17,678 nucleotides of DNA from CAYHCE01 sp964355015 (GCA_964355015.1 CAYHCE010000052.1:1-17678); one strand, 5' to 3'. Shown: positions 7,734 to 15,571, counted from the stretch's first letter. A program made the numbers and translations. Notes: a model not told the origin generated them from the letters alone.

Positions 7734-7797
7734 CGACGAGAGGATGCCGCCGTTTCACCAGGGCCTGGCTAGAGAGAGGGAGGCTCAGAGGTGATCG

Positions 7798-9012
7798 ATG
7801 GCCGAATACGGCACCGTGGGCCATCACCACCACCGGGTTCTGATCGTGGGTGGTGGCTCCGCCGGGATCACCGTCGCCGCCCAGCTGCTGCGCGCCCGCC
7901 CCGGCCTGGATGTGGCGATCCTCGAGCCCTCCGCCGTTCACGAGTACCAGTCCGGCTGGATCCTGGCCGGGGCGGGCCTGCTCCCCTACGGGCAGACCCA
8001 CCGCCCCGAGGCCGCCGTGCTCCCGGCGGGCGCCGTCTGGATCCAGGTCAGCGCGGCCACTTTCTAGCCGGAGGCCCACCGGGTGATCACCGCCACCGGT
8101 GACACCTTCAGCTACGACGTGCTGGTGGTGGCCATGGGGCTCCAGCTCAACTGGAGCCAGATCAAGGGCCTGCCGGAGGCCCTCGGCAGCCACGGCATCG
8201 TCAGCAACTATTCCTGTGCCCACATCGCCGCCACCTGGGAGACGATCCGCGGCTTCCAGGGGGGGACTGCCCTGTTCACCCATCCGGCCACGCCGATCAA
8301 GTGCGGCGGCGCCCCCCAGAAGGTGATGTACCTGGCCGACGACGTGTTTCAGGCCACCAGCGGCGTGGGGGTGAACAGCCGGGTGATCTTCTGCACCGCC
8401 CTGGCGCAGCTGTATCCGGTCAAGGCTTACAACGCCACCGTCGAGCGCGTAGCAGCGCGCCGGGGCATCGAAACCCGAATGCTGCACAACATGATCGAGG
8501 TGCGCGCCGAAGAGCAGGTGGCGGTGTTCGAGGTGAGGGCCGAAGCGAGCCCCCTGGCGATCGAGGGTCCGGGCGGCTGGGTAGAGGTGAACAAGCACAG
8601 CTGCCAGCACAGGCGCTTCGCCGATGTGTTCGCCCTCGGCGACGTGAGCTCCCTGCCCACAGCGAAAAGCCTGGCCGCGATCCGTGGCCAGGCGCCTGTA
8701 CTGGTGGCCAACCTGCTGGCCTTCCTCGATGGACGGCCCCTGGCGGCCCATTACGACGGCTACACCGCCTGCCCGCTGATCACCGGGTTCCACAGCGTGG
8801 TGATGGCGGAGTTCGACTACGACCTCAAGCCGGTCAGCTCCTTCCTGGTGGATCCCACCCAGGAGCGCTGGAGCATGTTTCTGGTGGAAACCCGTGTGTT
8901 CCCCTGGATGTACTGGCACCGGGTGCTCAAGGGCCGCCTGCACGAGAGTCGGTTTCCGAAGCCGTTAAAGCCCCTGGTGCGGGCGCTGGGGCTGGCGCTG
9001 CAGGAGCCGTGA
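7798..9012 (+). pseudogene. sqr: Type II sulfide:quinone oxidoreductase, interrupted by in-frame TAG and a deletion
   Basis: The reading frame encodes a membrane-associated FAD enzyme that oxidises sulfide to persulfide and passes electrons to quinone. The N-terminal part has the dinucleotide motif VLIVGGGSAGITVAAQLL and the conserved EYQSGW...RPEA segment. A TAG at 8065-8067 then stops translation. Directly after it, in the same frame, homology continues: YDVLVVAMGLQLNW, PIKCGGAPQK (redox Cys, codon 8302-8304), VEVNKH, FALGD, YTACPL (second redox Cys, codon 8770-8772) and MYWH near the end. Both cysteines used by type II SQRs are present. A second defect lies near 8533-8545, where the segment with the usual YDLLHVxPP motif is missing without a frame change. 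ATG 7798 has a GAGGTG ribosome site at 7788-7793. Readthrough cannot be excluded, but two lesions favour a pseudogene. Confidence 0.85.
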
Positions 9013-9019
9013 TTTGTGA

Positions 9020-9367
9020 TCAGACGCCCTGAAGTTGCCGCAACTGTTGTTCCAGCCGCTGCTTGAGGCGCCGCTGCACCAGGTTGCAGAGGTCATCCAC
9101 CAGGGGGTCGGCCACCGCATAGATCAGCCGCGTGCCGTCGCGCTCACAGCTCACCAGGCCGGCGCGCTGCAGCTGGCCCAGCTGGCGGCTGATGTGGGAC
9201 TGGCTGAAACCCGTGGCCTCGATCAGGGAGGACACATCCATGGCGCCGCCGTGCTTGAGCTGGCAGAGCAGCTGCAGGCGCGCCGGTTCGCTCAGGAGAC
9301 GAAAGAAGGCGCCGAGCTCATCGAGGAGCTGGGGACTGGGCAGGGACCCGGCAGCAGGCGCGGACAT
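9020..9367 (-). CDS. ArsR/SmtB family transcriptional repressor, possible persulfide sensor
   Basis: A 115-residue winged-helix protein of the ArsR family. The domain runs from about residue 15 to 95: LSEPARLQLLCQL (helix 2), the recognition region TGFSQSHISRQLGQLQRAGLV and the wing RDGTRLIYAV. The metal-binding ELCVCDL motif of ArsR/SmtB metal sensors is absent (GAMDVSSL here). Cysteines occur at 35, 74 and 94. Cys35 in helix 2 is placed like the first reactive Cys of the persulfide sensors BigR and SqrR. Cys94 is in the last helix but a little earlier than their second Cys. The gene is divergent from the persulfide dioxygenase gene and ends 7 bp from the convergent sqr, so control of the sulfide genes is the natural inference. 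The start ATG is at 9365-9367. Confidence 0.85.
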   Translation of the reverse strand: MSAPAAGSLPSPQLLDELGAFFRLLSEPARLQLLCQLKHGGAMDVSSLIEATGFSQSHISRQLGQLQRAGLVSCERDGTRLIYAVADPLVDDLCNLVQRRLKQRLEQQLRQLQGV

Positions 9368-9398
9368 CGCAACGCTCTATGAGGCTTGAGGCATTATG

Positions 9399-9416
9399 CA
9401 TGGTCCGTCAACCATG
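9399..9416. promoter_or_regulatory. Inverted repeat in the arsR promoter, candidate operator
   Basis: CATGGT (9399-9404) and ACCATG (9411-9416) form a perfect inverted repeat with a 6-base spacer. On the minus strand it fills the space just upstream of a -10-like CATAAT (9398-9393), where a repressor would block its own promoter. The -35 is weak. Its half-site resembles the CATAGT/ACTATG half-site found in front of the dioxygenase gene. Confidence 0.45.
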
Positions 9417-9524
9417 TCTTCCCTGCAGGCTTCTCCCCCCGGGGAACCGCTCGGGCCACGGCCCGATCTCCGGAATCCGCCCGCCCGCCTCCTGTCGGCG
9501 CAGGAGCCCAGGCTGCCTCACAAT

Positions 9525-9560
9525 TTGCCTTAAACGCCACTATGTGGCTATGATCATAGT
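9525..9560 (+). promoter_or_regulatory. Promoter with overlapping palindromic operator, upstream of the persulfide dioxygenase
   Basis: A sigma-70-like promoter: -35 TTGCCT (9525-9530), an 18-bp spacer and -10 TATGAT (9549-9554). The -10 lies inside a perfect 12-bp palindrome, CTATGATCATAG (9548-9559). A wider inverted repeat pairs ACTATG (9539-9544) with CATAGT (9555-9560), so CTATG occurs three times (9540, 9548, and inverted at 9555). The arrangement suits repression by the divergent ArsR-family regulator. Transcription would start about 15-20 bases before the ATG at 9580. Confidence 0.55.
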
Positions 9561-9579
9561 AGTTGGTGATCGCTCACGA

Positions 9580-10701
9580 ATGGCCGTCGCTCCCGCACCC
9601 GTCCTGTCCCTCGCTGCCGCCGCCGGCGGTGGCCCCCTGCTCTTCCGCCAGCTGTTCGACGGCGACACCGGCACCTTCACCTACCTGCTGGCCGACGTGA
9701 CGAGCCGGCAGGGCCTGCTGATCGATTCGGTCTTCGAGCAGCACGGCCGCGATCTCGCCTTGATCCGTGAACTGGGCATCGATCTGGTGGCGTCAATCGA
9801 CACCCACGCCCATGCCGACCACGTGACCGGCAACTGGCTGATGCACGAGGCCAGCGGCTGTGCCATCGGCCTGGCCGCCGCCGCCGGCGCCGAGAACGTG
9901 AACCTGCCGCTGCGGCACGGCGATCGGGTGGCCTTCGGTGGCAGGGCCCTGGAGGTGCGGGCCACCCCCGGCCACACCAATGGCTGCCTCAGCTTCGTGC
10001 TCGACGACCATTCGATGGCCTTCACGGGCGATGCGCTCCTGGTGCGAGGCTGCGGCCGCTGCGACTTCCAGCAGGGCAATGCCCACACCCTCTGGACCTC
10101 GATCACCGAGCAGATCCTCTCCCTGCCCGAGAACTGCCTGCTCTACCCCGGCCACGACTACACCGGCCGCAGCGTCACCTCCGTGGCCGAGGAGAAGGCT
10201 TTCAACGCAAGGCTGGGCGGCAACGCCAGCGAGCGGGATTTCGTGGGCCACATGGAGAACATGAAGCTCCCCCATCCCCACAGGATCGCCGAGGCCCTCC
10301 CCGGCAACATGCGCTCCGGCAAGCCCCGCGAGGCGGCCGCTGCTCCCACCTGGGCGCCCCTGGCCCGCAGCTATGCCGGCCTGAGCGAACTCACCCCAGC
10401 CTGGGTGGCCGCTCACCTGGGCGACCTCACCGTGCTCGACGTTCGCTCCGCCGAGGAATTCAACGGACCGGACGGCCGCGTGGACGGCAGCCTGTTGATC
10501 CCCCTGCCCGAACTGGAGGCCAGGGCCGCGCAGATTCCGGCCGACAAGCCCGTGGTGGTGGTCTGCCATTCCGGCAGTCGTTCGGCCCTGGCCACCCAGC
10601 AGCTGCTCAAGGCGGGCCGTTCCCAGGTGGCCAACCTGCGTGGCGGCCTGAGCCGCTGGGCCGCCGAGGGCTACCCGCTCGACGCTGCCGCGCAGCCCTG
10701 A
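9580..10701 (+). CDS. Persulfide dioxygenase-rhodanese fusion (ETHE1-like)
   Basis: A 373-residue fusion. The first 240 residues are an ETHE1-type metallo-beta-lactamase-fold, non-haem iron dioxygenase that oxidises glutathione persulfide to sulfite. The motif THAHADH is at 75-81, and the iron ligands by alignment are His76, His132 (GHTNG) and Asp151 (TGDALL); His192 is in YPGHDYTG. Arg160 in GCGRCDFQQG matches the glutathione-binding Arg of ETHE1, though the next residue is Cys161 in place of the usual Thr. The C-terminal domain (about 270-368) is a rhodanese with active Cys329 in CHSGSRSA. Such fusions clear sulfane sulfur and regenerate thiosulfate. The ATG at 9580 is chosen because the family N-terminus starts here and the promoter lies just upstream; the in-frame extension to 9379 crosses the promoter. 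It leads an operon with the next two genes. Confidence 0.95.
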   Translation: MAVAPAPVLSLAAAAGGGPLLFRQLFDGDTGTFTYLLADVTSRQGLLIDSVFEQHGRDLALIRELGIDLVASIDTHAHADHVTGNWLMHEASGCAIGLAAAAGAENVNLPLRHGDRVAFGGRALEVRATPGHTNGCLSFVLDDHSMAFTGDALLVRGCGRCDFQQGNAHTLWTSITEQILSLPENCLLYPGHDYTGRSVTSVAEEKAFNARLGGNASERDFVGHMENMKLPHPHRIAEALPGNMRSGKPREAAAAPTWAPLARSYAGLSELTPAWVAAHLGDLTVLDVRSAEEFNGPDGRVDGSLLIPLPELEARAAQIPADKPVVVVCHSGSRSALATQQLLKAGRSQVANLRGGLSRWAAEGYPLDAAAQP

Positions 10702-10762
10702 AGCCGCCGCGTCGTTCCTGCTTCCCAGATCCCGCCCTCCCCTTCGCTCCGGATTCAGAACC

Positions 10763-11296
10763 ATGACTGCCCCCACCACGATGGCCACCCGCATCAGCGC
10801 CCACGACCTCGCCGACCAGCTGGCGGCCCGCGACGTCACCGTGATCGACGTGCGCGAACCGATGGAATTCGCCGCCGGCCACATCCCCGGCAGCCTCAAC
10901 GTTCCCCTCTCTCGCATCACCCAGGCCGATCTGCCCAGCGGGCCTCTGGTGCTGGTCTGCCAGAGCGGCAACCGCAGTTCCAGGGCATTGACCCAACTTC
11001 TCCAGCAGGGCCACCCCCACCCGGTTGCCGACCTGTTGGGTGGTGTGCCCGCCTGGCAGCAGGCGGGCTTCCCTGTGCGCAAGCTGAAGGGGGCGCCGCT
11101 GCCCCTGATGCGCCAGGTGCAGATCGCCGCCGGCAGCCTGGTGCTGCTGGGGGTGATCCTGAGCCAGACCGTGGCCCCGGGCTGGATCTGGCTGAGCGGG
11201 TTTGTGGGAGCCGGGCTCATGTTTGCGGGCATCAGCGGCTTCTGCGGCATGGCGCGCCTGCTCGCCCTCCTGCCCTGGAACCGGGTGACGGTGTGA
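10763..11296 (+). CDS. Rhodanese with C-terminal membrane domain (YgaP-like)
   Basis: A 177-residue protein. Residues 10-108 form a rhodanese domain (VIDVREPMEFAAGHIPGSLNVPL) with active-site loop CQSGNRS, Cys66. Residues 118-136 and 140-165 form two transmembrane helices of the DUF2892 type. This is the architecture of E. coli YgaP, a membrane-bound sulfurtransferase with the catalytic domain in the cytoplasm. It probably hands sulfane sulfur or thiosulfate to the exporter encoded next, with which it overlaps by 4 bp (GTGA). It starts 61 bp after the dioxygenase gene. Another in-frame ATG occurs at codon 7, so the exact start is open. Confidence 0.93.
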   Translation: MTAPTTMATRISAHDLADQLAARDVTVIDVREPMEFAAGHIPGSLNVPLSRITQADLPSGPLVLVCQSGNRSSRALTQLLQQGHPHPVADLLGGVPAWQQAGFPVRKLKGAPLPLMRQVQIAAGSLVLLGVILSQTVAPGWIWLSGFVGAGLMFAGISGFCGMARLLALLPWNRVTV

Positions 11297-12255
11297 TCTC
11301 GGCCACCGTGGTGCTGCTGGCCGGCGGTGGTGCCCTGATCGGCTTTCTGCTCGCGGTACTGGGGGCCGGCGGTTCAATCCTGCTGATGCCCCTGCTGATC
11401 AGCGGTGCTGGCCTGCCCACCAGGGAAGCCGTTCCTCTTTCGTTGCTGGTGGTCACCCTGCTGGCCCTGGGCAACGTGGGGCCCTACATCCGCCGCCGCG
11501 AGGTGGCGTTGCGACCGGCTCTGATCCTGGGGGTGCCGGCGCTGGCAGGGAGCTGGATCGGCGGCAGCCTGGTGAAGGCCGGCCTGATCCCCCAACCGGT
11601 GCAGCTCGGAATCTTTGCCGTGGCGGCCCTGTTCGCCTCCTGGCTGATCACGCGCCCCAGCCGCCAGCCGCTCCGTCAACGGTCACTCCGATCGCCGCTT
11701 CACCTTGCCGGCCAGGGGGTGCTGGTGGGCCTGCTCACCGGAATCGCCGGCGTAGGAGGCGGCTTCGCGATCGTGCCGGCCCTGGTGCTGCTCGCTGGTC
11801 TGCCGATGCCCCTGGCCAGCGGCACCAGCCTGCTGCTGATCACCACCAACAGCCTGGTGGCCCTGGCGGCCCTGGGCCACTGGCCGACCGCGAGCCTGCC
11901 CCTGATGCTGCCCCTGGTGGGGGGTGGGACGGTAGGGGCGGCACTGGGTCAGCGGCTGGCTCCCCAGCTCAGCGACCGGAAGCTGCGGCGGGGATTTGCC
12001 GCGCTGTTGATCGGCTCGGCCCTGCTCACCGGCGTGGAAGCGCTCCGGCGTCAGAACCAGCCGCTCGTGGGGCGCAGCCCCTCCCTCCAGGCTGATCACA
12101 GTGGCGCTCCGCCTTACCTCCTCAAACCGCCACCGCCAGCTGCGGATAGAACGCCGCAGGGATCGGTTGCTGCAGCCGCCAGCGAATCGCCATCGGCCGC
12201 TCGCCCTCGTGGCTCACATAGTCGGCAAAGCCGAGGCAGTGGAACGGCAGCGTGA
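11293..12255 (+). CDS. TauE/SafE family anion exporter with abnormal C-terminal extension
   Basis: A TauE/SafE (DUF81) permease, starting with GTG at 11293 and overlapping the rhodanese stop. The first 250 residues are the usual length, with the repeated glycine motifs LGAGGSILLMPLL (23-35) and GIAGVGGGFAIVPAL in the second half, and about eight helices. Members export sulfite, sulfoacetate or related sulfur anions, which fits export of sulfite or thiosulfate made by the dioxygenase. After LLTGVEALRR the frame continues for about 68 residues of Pro/Ser/Ala/Arg-rich sequence with no membrane helix. Its last 44 codons are antisense to the end of the helicase gene, so the normal stop codon has probably been lost by mutation or rearrangement. 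The exporter core looks intact and may still work. Confidence 0.88.
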   Translation: MISATVVLLAGGGALIGFLLAVLGAGGSILLMPLLISGAGLPTREAVPLSLLVVTLLALGNVGPYIRRREVALRPALILGVPALAGSWIGGSLVKAGLIPQPVQLGIFAVAALFASWLITRPSRQPLRQRSLRSPLHLAGQGVLVGLLTGIAGVGGGFAIVPALVLLAGLPMPLASGTSLLLITTNSLVALAALGHWPTASLPLMLPLVGGGTVGAALGQRLAPQLSDRKLRRGFAALLIGSALLTGVEALRRQNQPLVGRSPSLQADHSGAPPYLLKPPPPAADRTPQGSVAAAASESPSAARPRGSHSRQSRGSGTAA

Positions 12256-15200
12256 CGCCGCCCCGCTTGTTCTCCTCCCGCACAAACAGCAGCACCCGGC
12301 TGCCGCGCTGGCGGTGGTGGATGTAGCGCTGCCCGGTGGATGAGGCGGCGCGGGTGAGGCTCTGGCTCTCCCAGTGGAACTCCCGCGGGGAGATGGCGTA
12401 GTCGTTGTAGCGGGTGGTGGGGGAGAACAACCGCTCACTCTTTGTGAGGGTGATGAAGAACACGTCGCAGCGGGTGGCCTCATCGAAGAACACGCCCTCG
12501 CGGCCGGGGAAGGGGCGGGCATCGTTCAACAACCCGAAGGCGGCGAACACCTCGGTGCGGGCATAACGGCCGTGGAGGCTGAGGGGCACGGGCGGGGCCG
12601 ACGCATCGGCGTCCAGGAACGGCCAGAGAAGCGGCGCCACCAGGTGGTCGGTGCGCTCCAGCAGCAGCTCGAACAGCTCCACCAGCTCGGCGCGGATGGA
12701 CGCGGTGGCCCAGAGCCGGGCGAAGGCTTCGGCCAGGGGCACATGGCGGTTGCCGCTGCCCCAGAGCTGGGCCATGAGCATGCGCCAGAGGCGCTCGCTG
12801 GCGGGGTCGAAGCCGGCGGGATCGGGGGGCGCGGGGCGTTGCAGCGCCTCGGTGTAGAAGCGCAGCCGTCCGGGATCATCGAGGTGGAGCAAGCCGCCGG
12901 CAATGCCACGCCCCAGCCACTCTTCATCGGCCGTGACACCACCCGAGGCCGCCCCGGCCACCCACCCCAGCTCCCGCTGCAGCAACGTCCAGGAGCCCGC
13001 CACCCGGTAGAACTCCCCCAGCTCCATCCCAAGCCCCTCCAGCAACGCCGCCAGCGAACAGCGCCCGAGGCGGCGGGCTTCGGCGAGCAGCTGGGGCCGG
13101 CGGCTGGGCAGCGACTCGCGCAAATTGGCAAGCACCCGCTCGCTGGACACCCGATCGAGCTGCAGGCTGCAGCCGGCCGGCAGGAAGGGAAACCCCTGCT
13201 CAATCTGCTGTTTCAGCTGGTCGCGTGTGCCTCCGAGCAGGGCGCGGAAGCGCAGATCGAAGCGAAAGCTCCGGTGGGCCTGGCCGATGAAATCCAGCAC
13301 CGTGAGGCAGCTTTTGCCCCGGCAGAGGCGCAGACCGCGGCCGAGCTGCTGCAGGAACACGATCGCGCTCTCGGTGGGCCGCAGGAACAGCACCGTGTCG
13401 ATCTCGGGGATGTCCAGCCCTTCGTTGAACAGATCGACCGCGAAGAGGATCTGCAGCTCGCCGGATCGCAGGCGGCGGATCTGCTCGGCGCGCTGCTCCC
13501 GCGGGCTGGAGGCATCCAGGGCGGCGGCGCGCAGGCCGGCCGCCACAAACTTGCGGGCCATCCAGCGGGCGTGCTCCACGCTGACGCAGAAGCCCAGGGC
13601 CCGCATCGCCTCCAGGTTGGTGATCTTGTCTGCCAGTTCGCGCAGGATCAGGCGCAGGCGGGCGTCGTCGGCGGTGTAGAGGTTGGACAGGGCCTCTGTG
13701 GCGTAGCCGTTGCGGCGCCATTCGATCCGCGACAGGTCGGTGCCGTCGTGGAGGCCGAAGTAGTGGAACGGGCAGAGCAGGCCCTGCTCCAAGGCACTCC
13801 AGAGGCGCAGCTCGGCGGCGATGCGGCCGTCAAACCAATGGAGGATGTCCTCGCCGCCGGTGCGCTCGGGGGTGGCGGTGAGGCCCAGCAGCAGGACGGG
13901 CGCCAGGTGATCCAGCCAGCGCTCGTAGCTGGCGGCGGCGGCGTGGTGGAACTCATCGACGATCACCACGTCGAACGTGTCCGGCGCAAGGTCCGCCGGA
14001 TCCAACCCCGCGAGCGACTGCACCGAGGCGAACACATGGCGCCACTGGCTGGGGCGCTGGCCATCCACCAGCAGCTCGCCGAAGGAGCCATCGCGCAGCA
14101 CCTGGCGGAAGGTGGCGAGGCTCTGATCGAGGATCTCCTTCCGGTGGGCCACGAACAGCAGGCTCGGGTGCCCCGGACCGGCCAGGGTGGCGGAGTGGGC
14201 TGCGAACTCCGACGCCAGGCGGGCGTAATCGAGGGCGGCAACCACGGTTTTGCCCGTGCCGGTGGCGGCCACCACCAGGTTGCGCCAGCGGCCATGGAGG
14301 CTGCGCTCGGCCGACAGCTTTTCGAGGATCTCCTGCTGGTAGGCGTAGGGGCGGATGTCGAAGAAGCTGAGCGCGGTGGCGCCCGCTACTGAGCCCCCCG
14401 CCGAGTCCCCCGCCGACTCCTCGCGCACGGCCCGATCAAAGCGGCGCTGCTCGATTTCGCTGGCCCGGTAGGGCTCGAACTCGCCCTCCTCCCAGTAGCT
14501 CTCAAAGGCGGCCTGGAACTTGGCGAGGATGCCCTCGTTGTCGTGGGCGGAGAGGCGCACGTTCCATTCCAAGCCGTCGTGCAAGGCGGCGGTGGAGAGG
14601 TTGGAGGAGCCGATGTAGGCGGTGGAGGCAGGGGGTGAGCCCGAGAGGCCAGGCCGATGGAACAGCCACGCTTTCGCGTGCAGGCGGGTGCGGCGGGTGT
14701 CGTAGCTGACGCGCACCTCGGCGCCGTGGGCCACCAGCCAATCGAGGGCGCGGCGGTCGGTAGCGCCCAGGTAGACGGTGGTAAGCACCCGCAACTGCCG
14801 GCGGGGCTGGGCCTGCAGGAAGGCCGATAGCGCAGGCTGGAGCAGGCGCAGGCCGCTCCACTTGATGAAGGCGCAGAGCAGATCGATCCGCTGGGCGGAG
14901 GGGATTTCGTGGATTAGCGCCTGCCCTACCGACGGTTCGCCGCTGGCGTTCACCAGCAGGGTGCTGTCGGCCAGGGGGATGAGCGGGCGGATGGTTTCGG
15001 CCTGGCCGGGCAGGAGCGCCGTAGATCGGATCTCCGAGAGCAGCCGGGCGGAGGGGTGCAACAGGTCGCCCGTGGAGATGGCGCGGGGTGCCTGGCTCTG
15101 GAGCAGGCCCACCAGTTGGTTCACCAGCACCAGCTGGTGCTCAGGGGTAGAGCCGCCGCTCAGGTGCTCCAGGGTGATGCGGGCCAATCCCGCCAGGTGC

Positions 15201-15340
15201 CGGGCCAACAGGCGCGGGGCTTCCTGGGGATCCAAACCGTCGGTGGCGACCAGGGTTTCCTGCAGTTGCCGCAGCTGTTGCTCCAGGCCCTCGGTGAGGA
15301 GTTGCTGGTAGAGGCCGGGGGGTGGGGCCTGGTCGGGCAT
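12122..15340 (-). CDS. PLD-like nuclease / SF2 helicase / DUF3427 protein
   Basis: A 1072-residue protein. An N-terminal helical region (1-150) leads to a phospholipase-D-like domain with the half-motif LHAKAWLF (His221, Lys223) followed by IGSSNLS (245-248). Next is a superfamily 2 helicase core: Walker A ATGTGKT (359-365), DEFH box in VIVDEFHH (462-465), LTATPERT (487-494), motif V region FAVDLFNEGLDIPEIDTV and motif VI QLGRGLR (665-671). The last third is the DUF3427 domain, ending AIRWRLQQPIPAAFYPQLAVAV. It probably acts on DNA or RNA ends as an ATP-driven translocase; similar proteins appear in defence-rich regions, but the role is inferred. The ATG at 15338-15340 is preferred (family-like PPPGLYQQLLTEGL start, AGGAG 11 bases upstream) over an extension to 15478. 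The 3' end overlaps the convergent exporter gene by 134 bp. Confidence 0.92.
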   Translation of the reverse strand: MPDQAPPPGLYQQLLTEGLEQQLRQLQETLVATDGLDPQEAPRLLARHLAGLARITLEHLSGGSTPEHQLVLVNQLVGLLQSQAPRAISTGDLLHPSARLLSEIRSTALLPGQAETIRPLIPLADSTLLVNASGEPSVGQALIHEIPSAQRIDLLCAFIKWSGLRLLQPALSAFLQAQPRRQLRVLTTVYLGATDRRALDWLVAHGAEVRVSYDTRRTRLHAKAWLFHRPGLSGSPPASTAYIGSSNLSTAALHDGLEWNVRLSAHDNEGILAKFQAAFESYWEEGEFEPYRASEIEQRRFDRAVREESAGDSAGGSVAGATALSFFDIRPYAYQQEILEKLSAERSLHGRWRNLVVAATGTGKTVVAALDYARLASEFAAHSATLAGPGHPSLLFVAHRKEILDQSLATFRQVLRDGSFGELLVDGQRPSQWRHVFASVQSLAGLDPADLAPDTFDVVIVDEFHHAAAASYERWLDHLAPVLLLGLTATPERTGGEDILHWFDGRIAAELRLWSALEQGLLCPFHYFGLHDGTDLSRIEWRRNGYATEALSNLYTADDARLRLILRELADKITNLEAMRALGFCVSVEHARWMARKFVAAGLRAAALDASSPREQRAEQIRRLRSGELQILFAVDLFNEGLDIPEIDTVLFLRPTESAIVFLQQLGRGLRLCRGKSCLTVLDFIGQAHRSFRFDLRFRALLGGTRDQLKQQIEQGFPFLPAGCSLQLDRVSSERVLANLRESLPSRRPQLLAEARRLGRCSLAALLEGLGMELGEFYRVAGSWTLLQRELGWVAGAASGGVTADEEWLGRGIAGGLLHLDDPGRLRFYTEALQRPAPPDPAGFDPASERLWRMLMAQLWGSGNRHVPLAEAFARLWATASIRAELVELFELLLERTDHLVAPLLWPFLDADASAPPVPLSLHGRYARTEVFAAFGLLNDARPFPGREGVFFDEATRCDVFFITLTKSERLFSPTTRYNDYAISPREFHWESQSLTRAASSTGQRYIHHRQRGSRVLLFVREENKRGGVTLPFHCLGFADYVSHEGERPMAIRWRLQQPIPAAFYPQLAVAV

Positions 15341-15571
15341 CGCAAACCAGACTCCTGAACTGTGGTTGTTGCCGTGGATCGCCAGCCAGGAATGGGGCCG
15401 GGCTGTGGCGATGTTATGCGGATCCGGATAATGTGACAGCCAGCATTGACGGCCAAGGCCGGATGCTTGCTCCAGCATGGGATCAGCTCAGTGAAGCCAA
15501 GCTCCGATCTGCTTCTTATGCGGAAGGACAAACGGCAGTAGGGGATTTATGCGGAACCGTCCAATTACTAG
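15341..15571 (+). other. Gene-free region left of the first cassette, attI-like
   Basis: Between the helicase start and the cassette boundary G15571/T15572 I see no coding signal of its own. The 9-bp sequence TTATGCGGA occurs three times in the same orientation (15414, 15516, 15547). The two right-hand copies lie about 16 and 47 bp before the crossover GTTAGCC (15571-15577), close to the placing of the DR1 and DR2 integrase-binding repeats in attI1. The left copy lies in an 18-bp imperfect palindrome (15414-15431) with a perfect CGGATCCG core. No R'' (RYYYAAC) or L'' partner exists, so this is not an attC. No integrase gene is present, so attI is an inference; a secondary insertion site is the alternative. 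Confidence 0.45.
15414..15555 (+). repeat. Three direct copies of TTATGCGGA
   Basis: Copies at 15414-15422, 15516-15524 and 15547-15555. The second and third share a further A and are 31 bp apart (start to start). Too few and too irregular for CRISPR. They may be recombinase-binding repeats next to the cassette insertion point. Confidence 0.75.

Noticed and set aside
8065..8067. TAG in sqr as pyrrolysine or programmed readthrough
   Set aside because: There is no reason to expect pyrrolysine in cyanobacteria, the site is not catalytic, and a second lesion in the same gene favours decay.
7303..8943. Long open frame (about 546 codons) on the minus strand across sqr and KirBac
   Set aside because: It is antisense to clear SQR and KirBac homology; its translation is His/Gly/Ala/Gln-rich with no domain. 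High GC removes stop codons in such frames.
9793..11250. Open frame of 485 codons on the minus strand across the dioxygenase and rhodanese genes
   Set aside because: It is the shadow of two genes with complete active-site motifs; no recognisable domain or ribosome site.
12374..14392. Long open frame (672 codons) on the plus strand inside the helicase gene
   Set aside because: It is antisense to intact helicase motifs and has low-complexity Gly/Gln/Ala-rich translation; a GC artefact.
15414..15555. Three TTATGCGGA copies as a CRISPR or iteron array
   Set aside because: The repeats are only 9 bp and the spacings unequal (102 and 31 bp); too few for a CRISPR or a replication origin.
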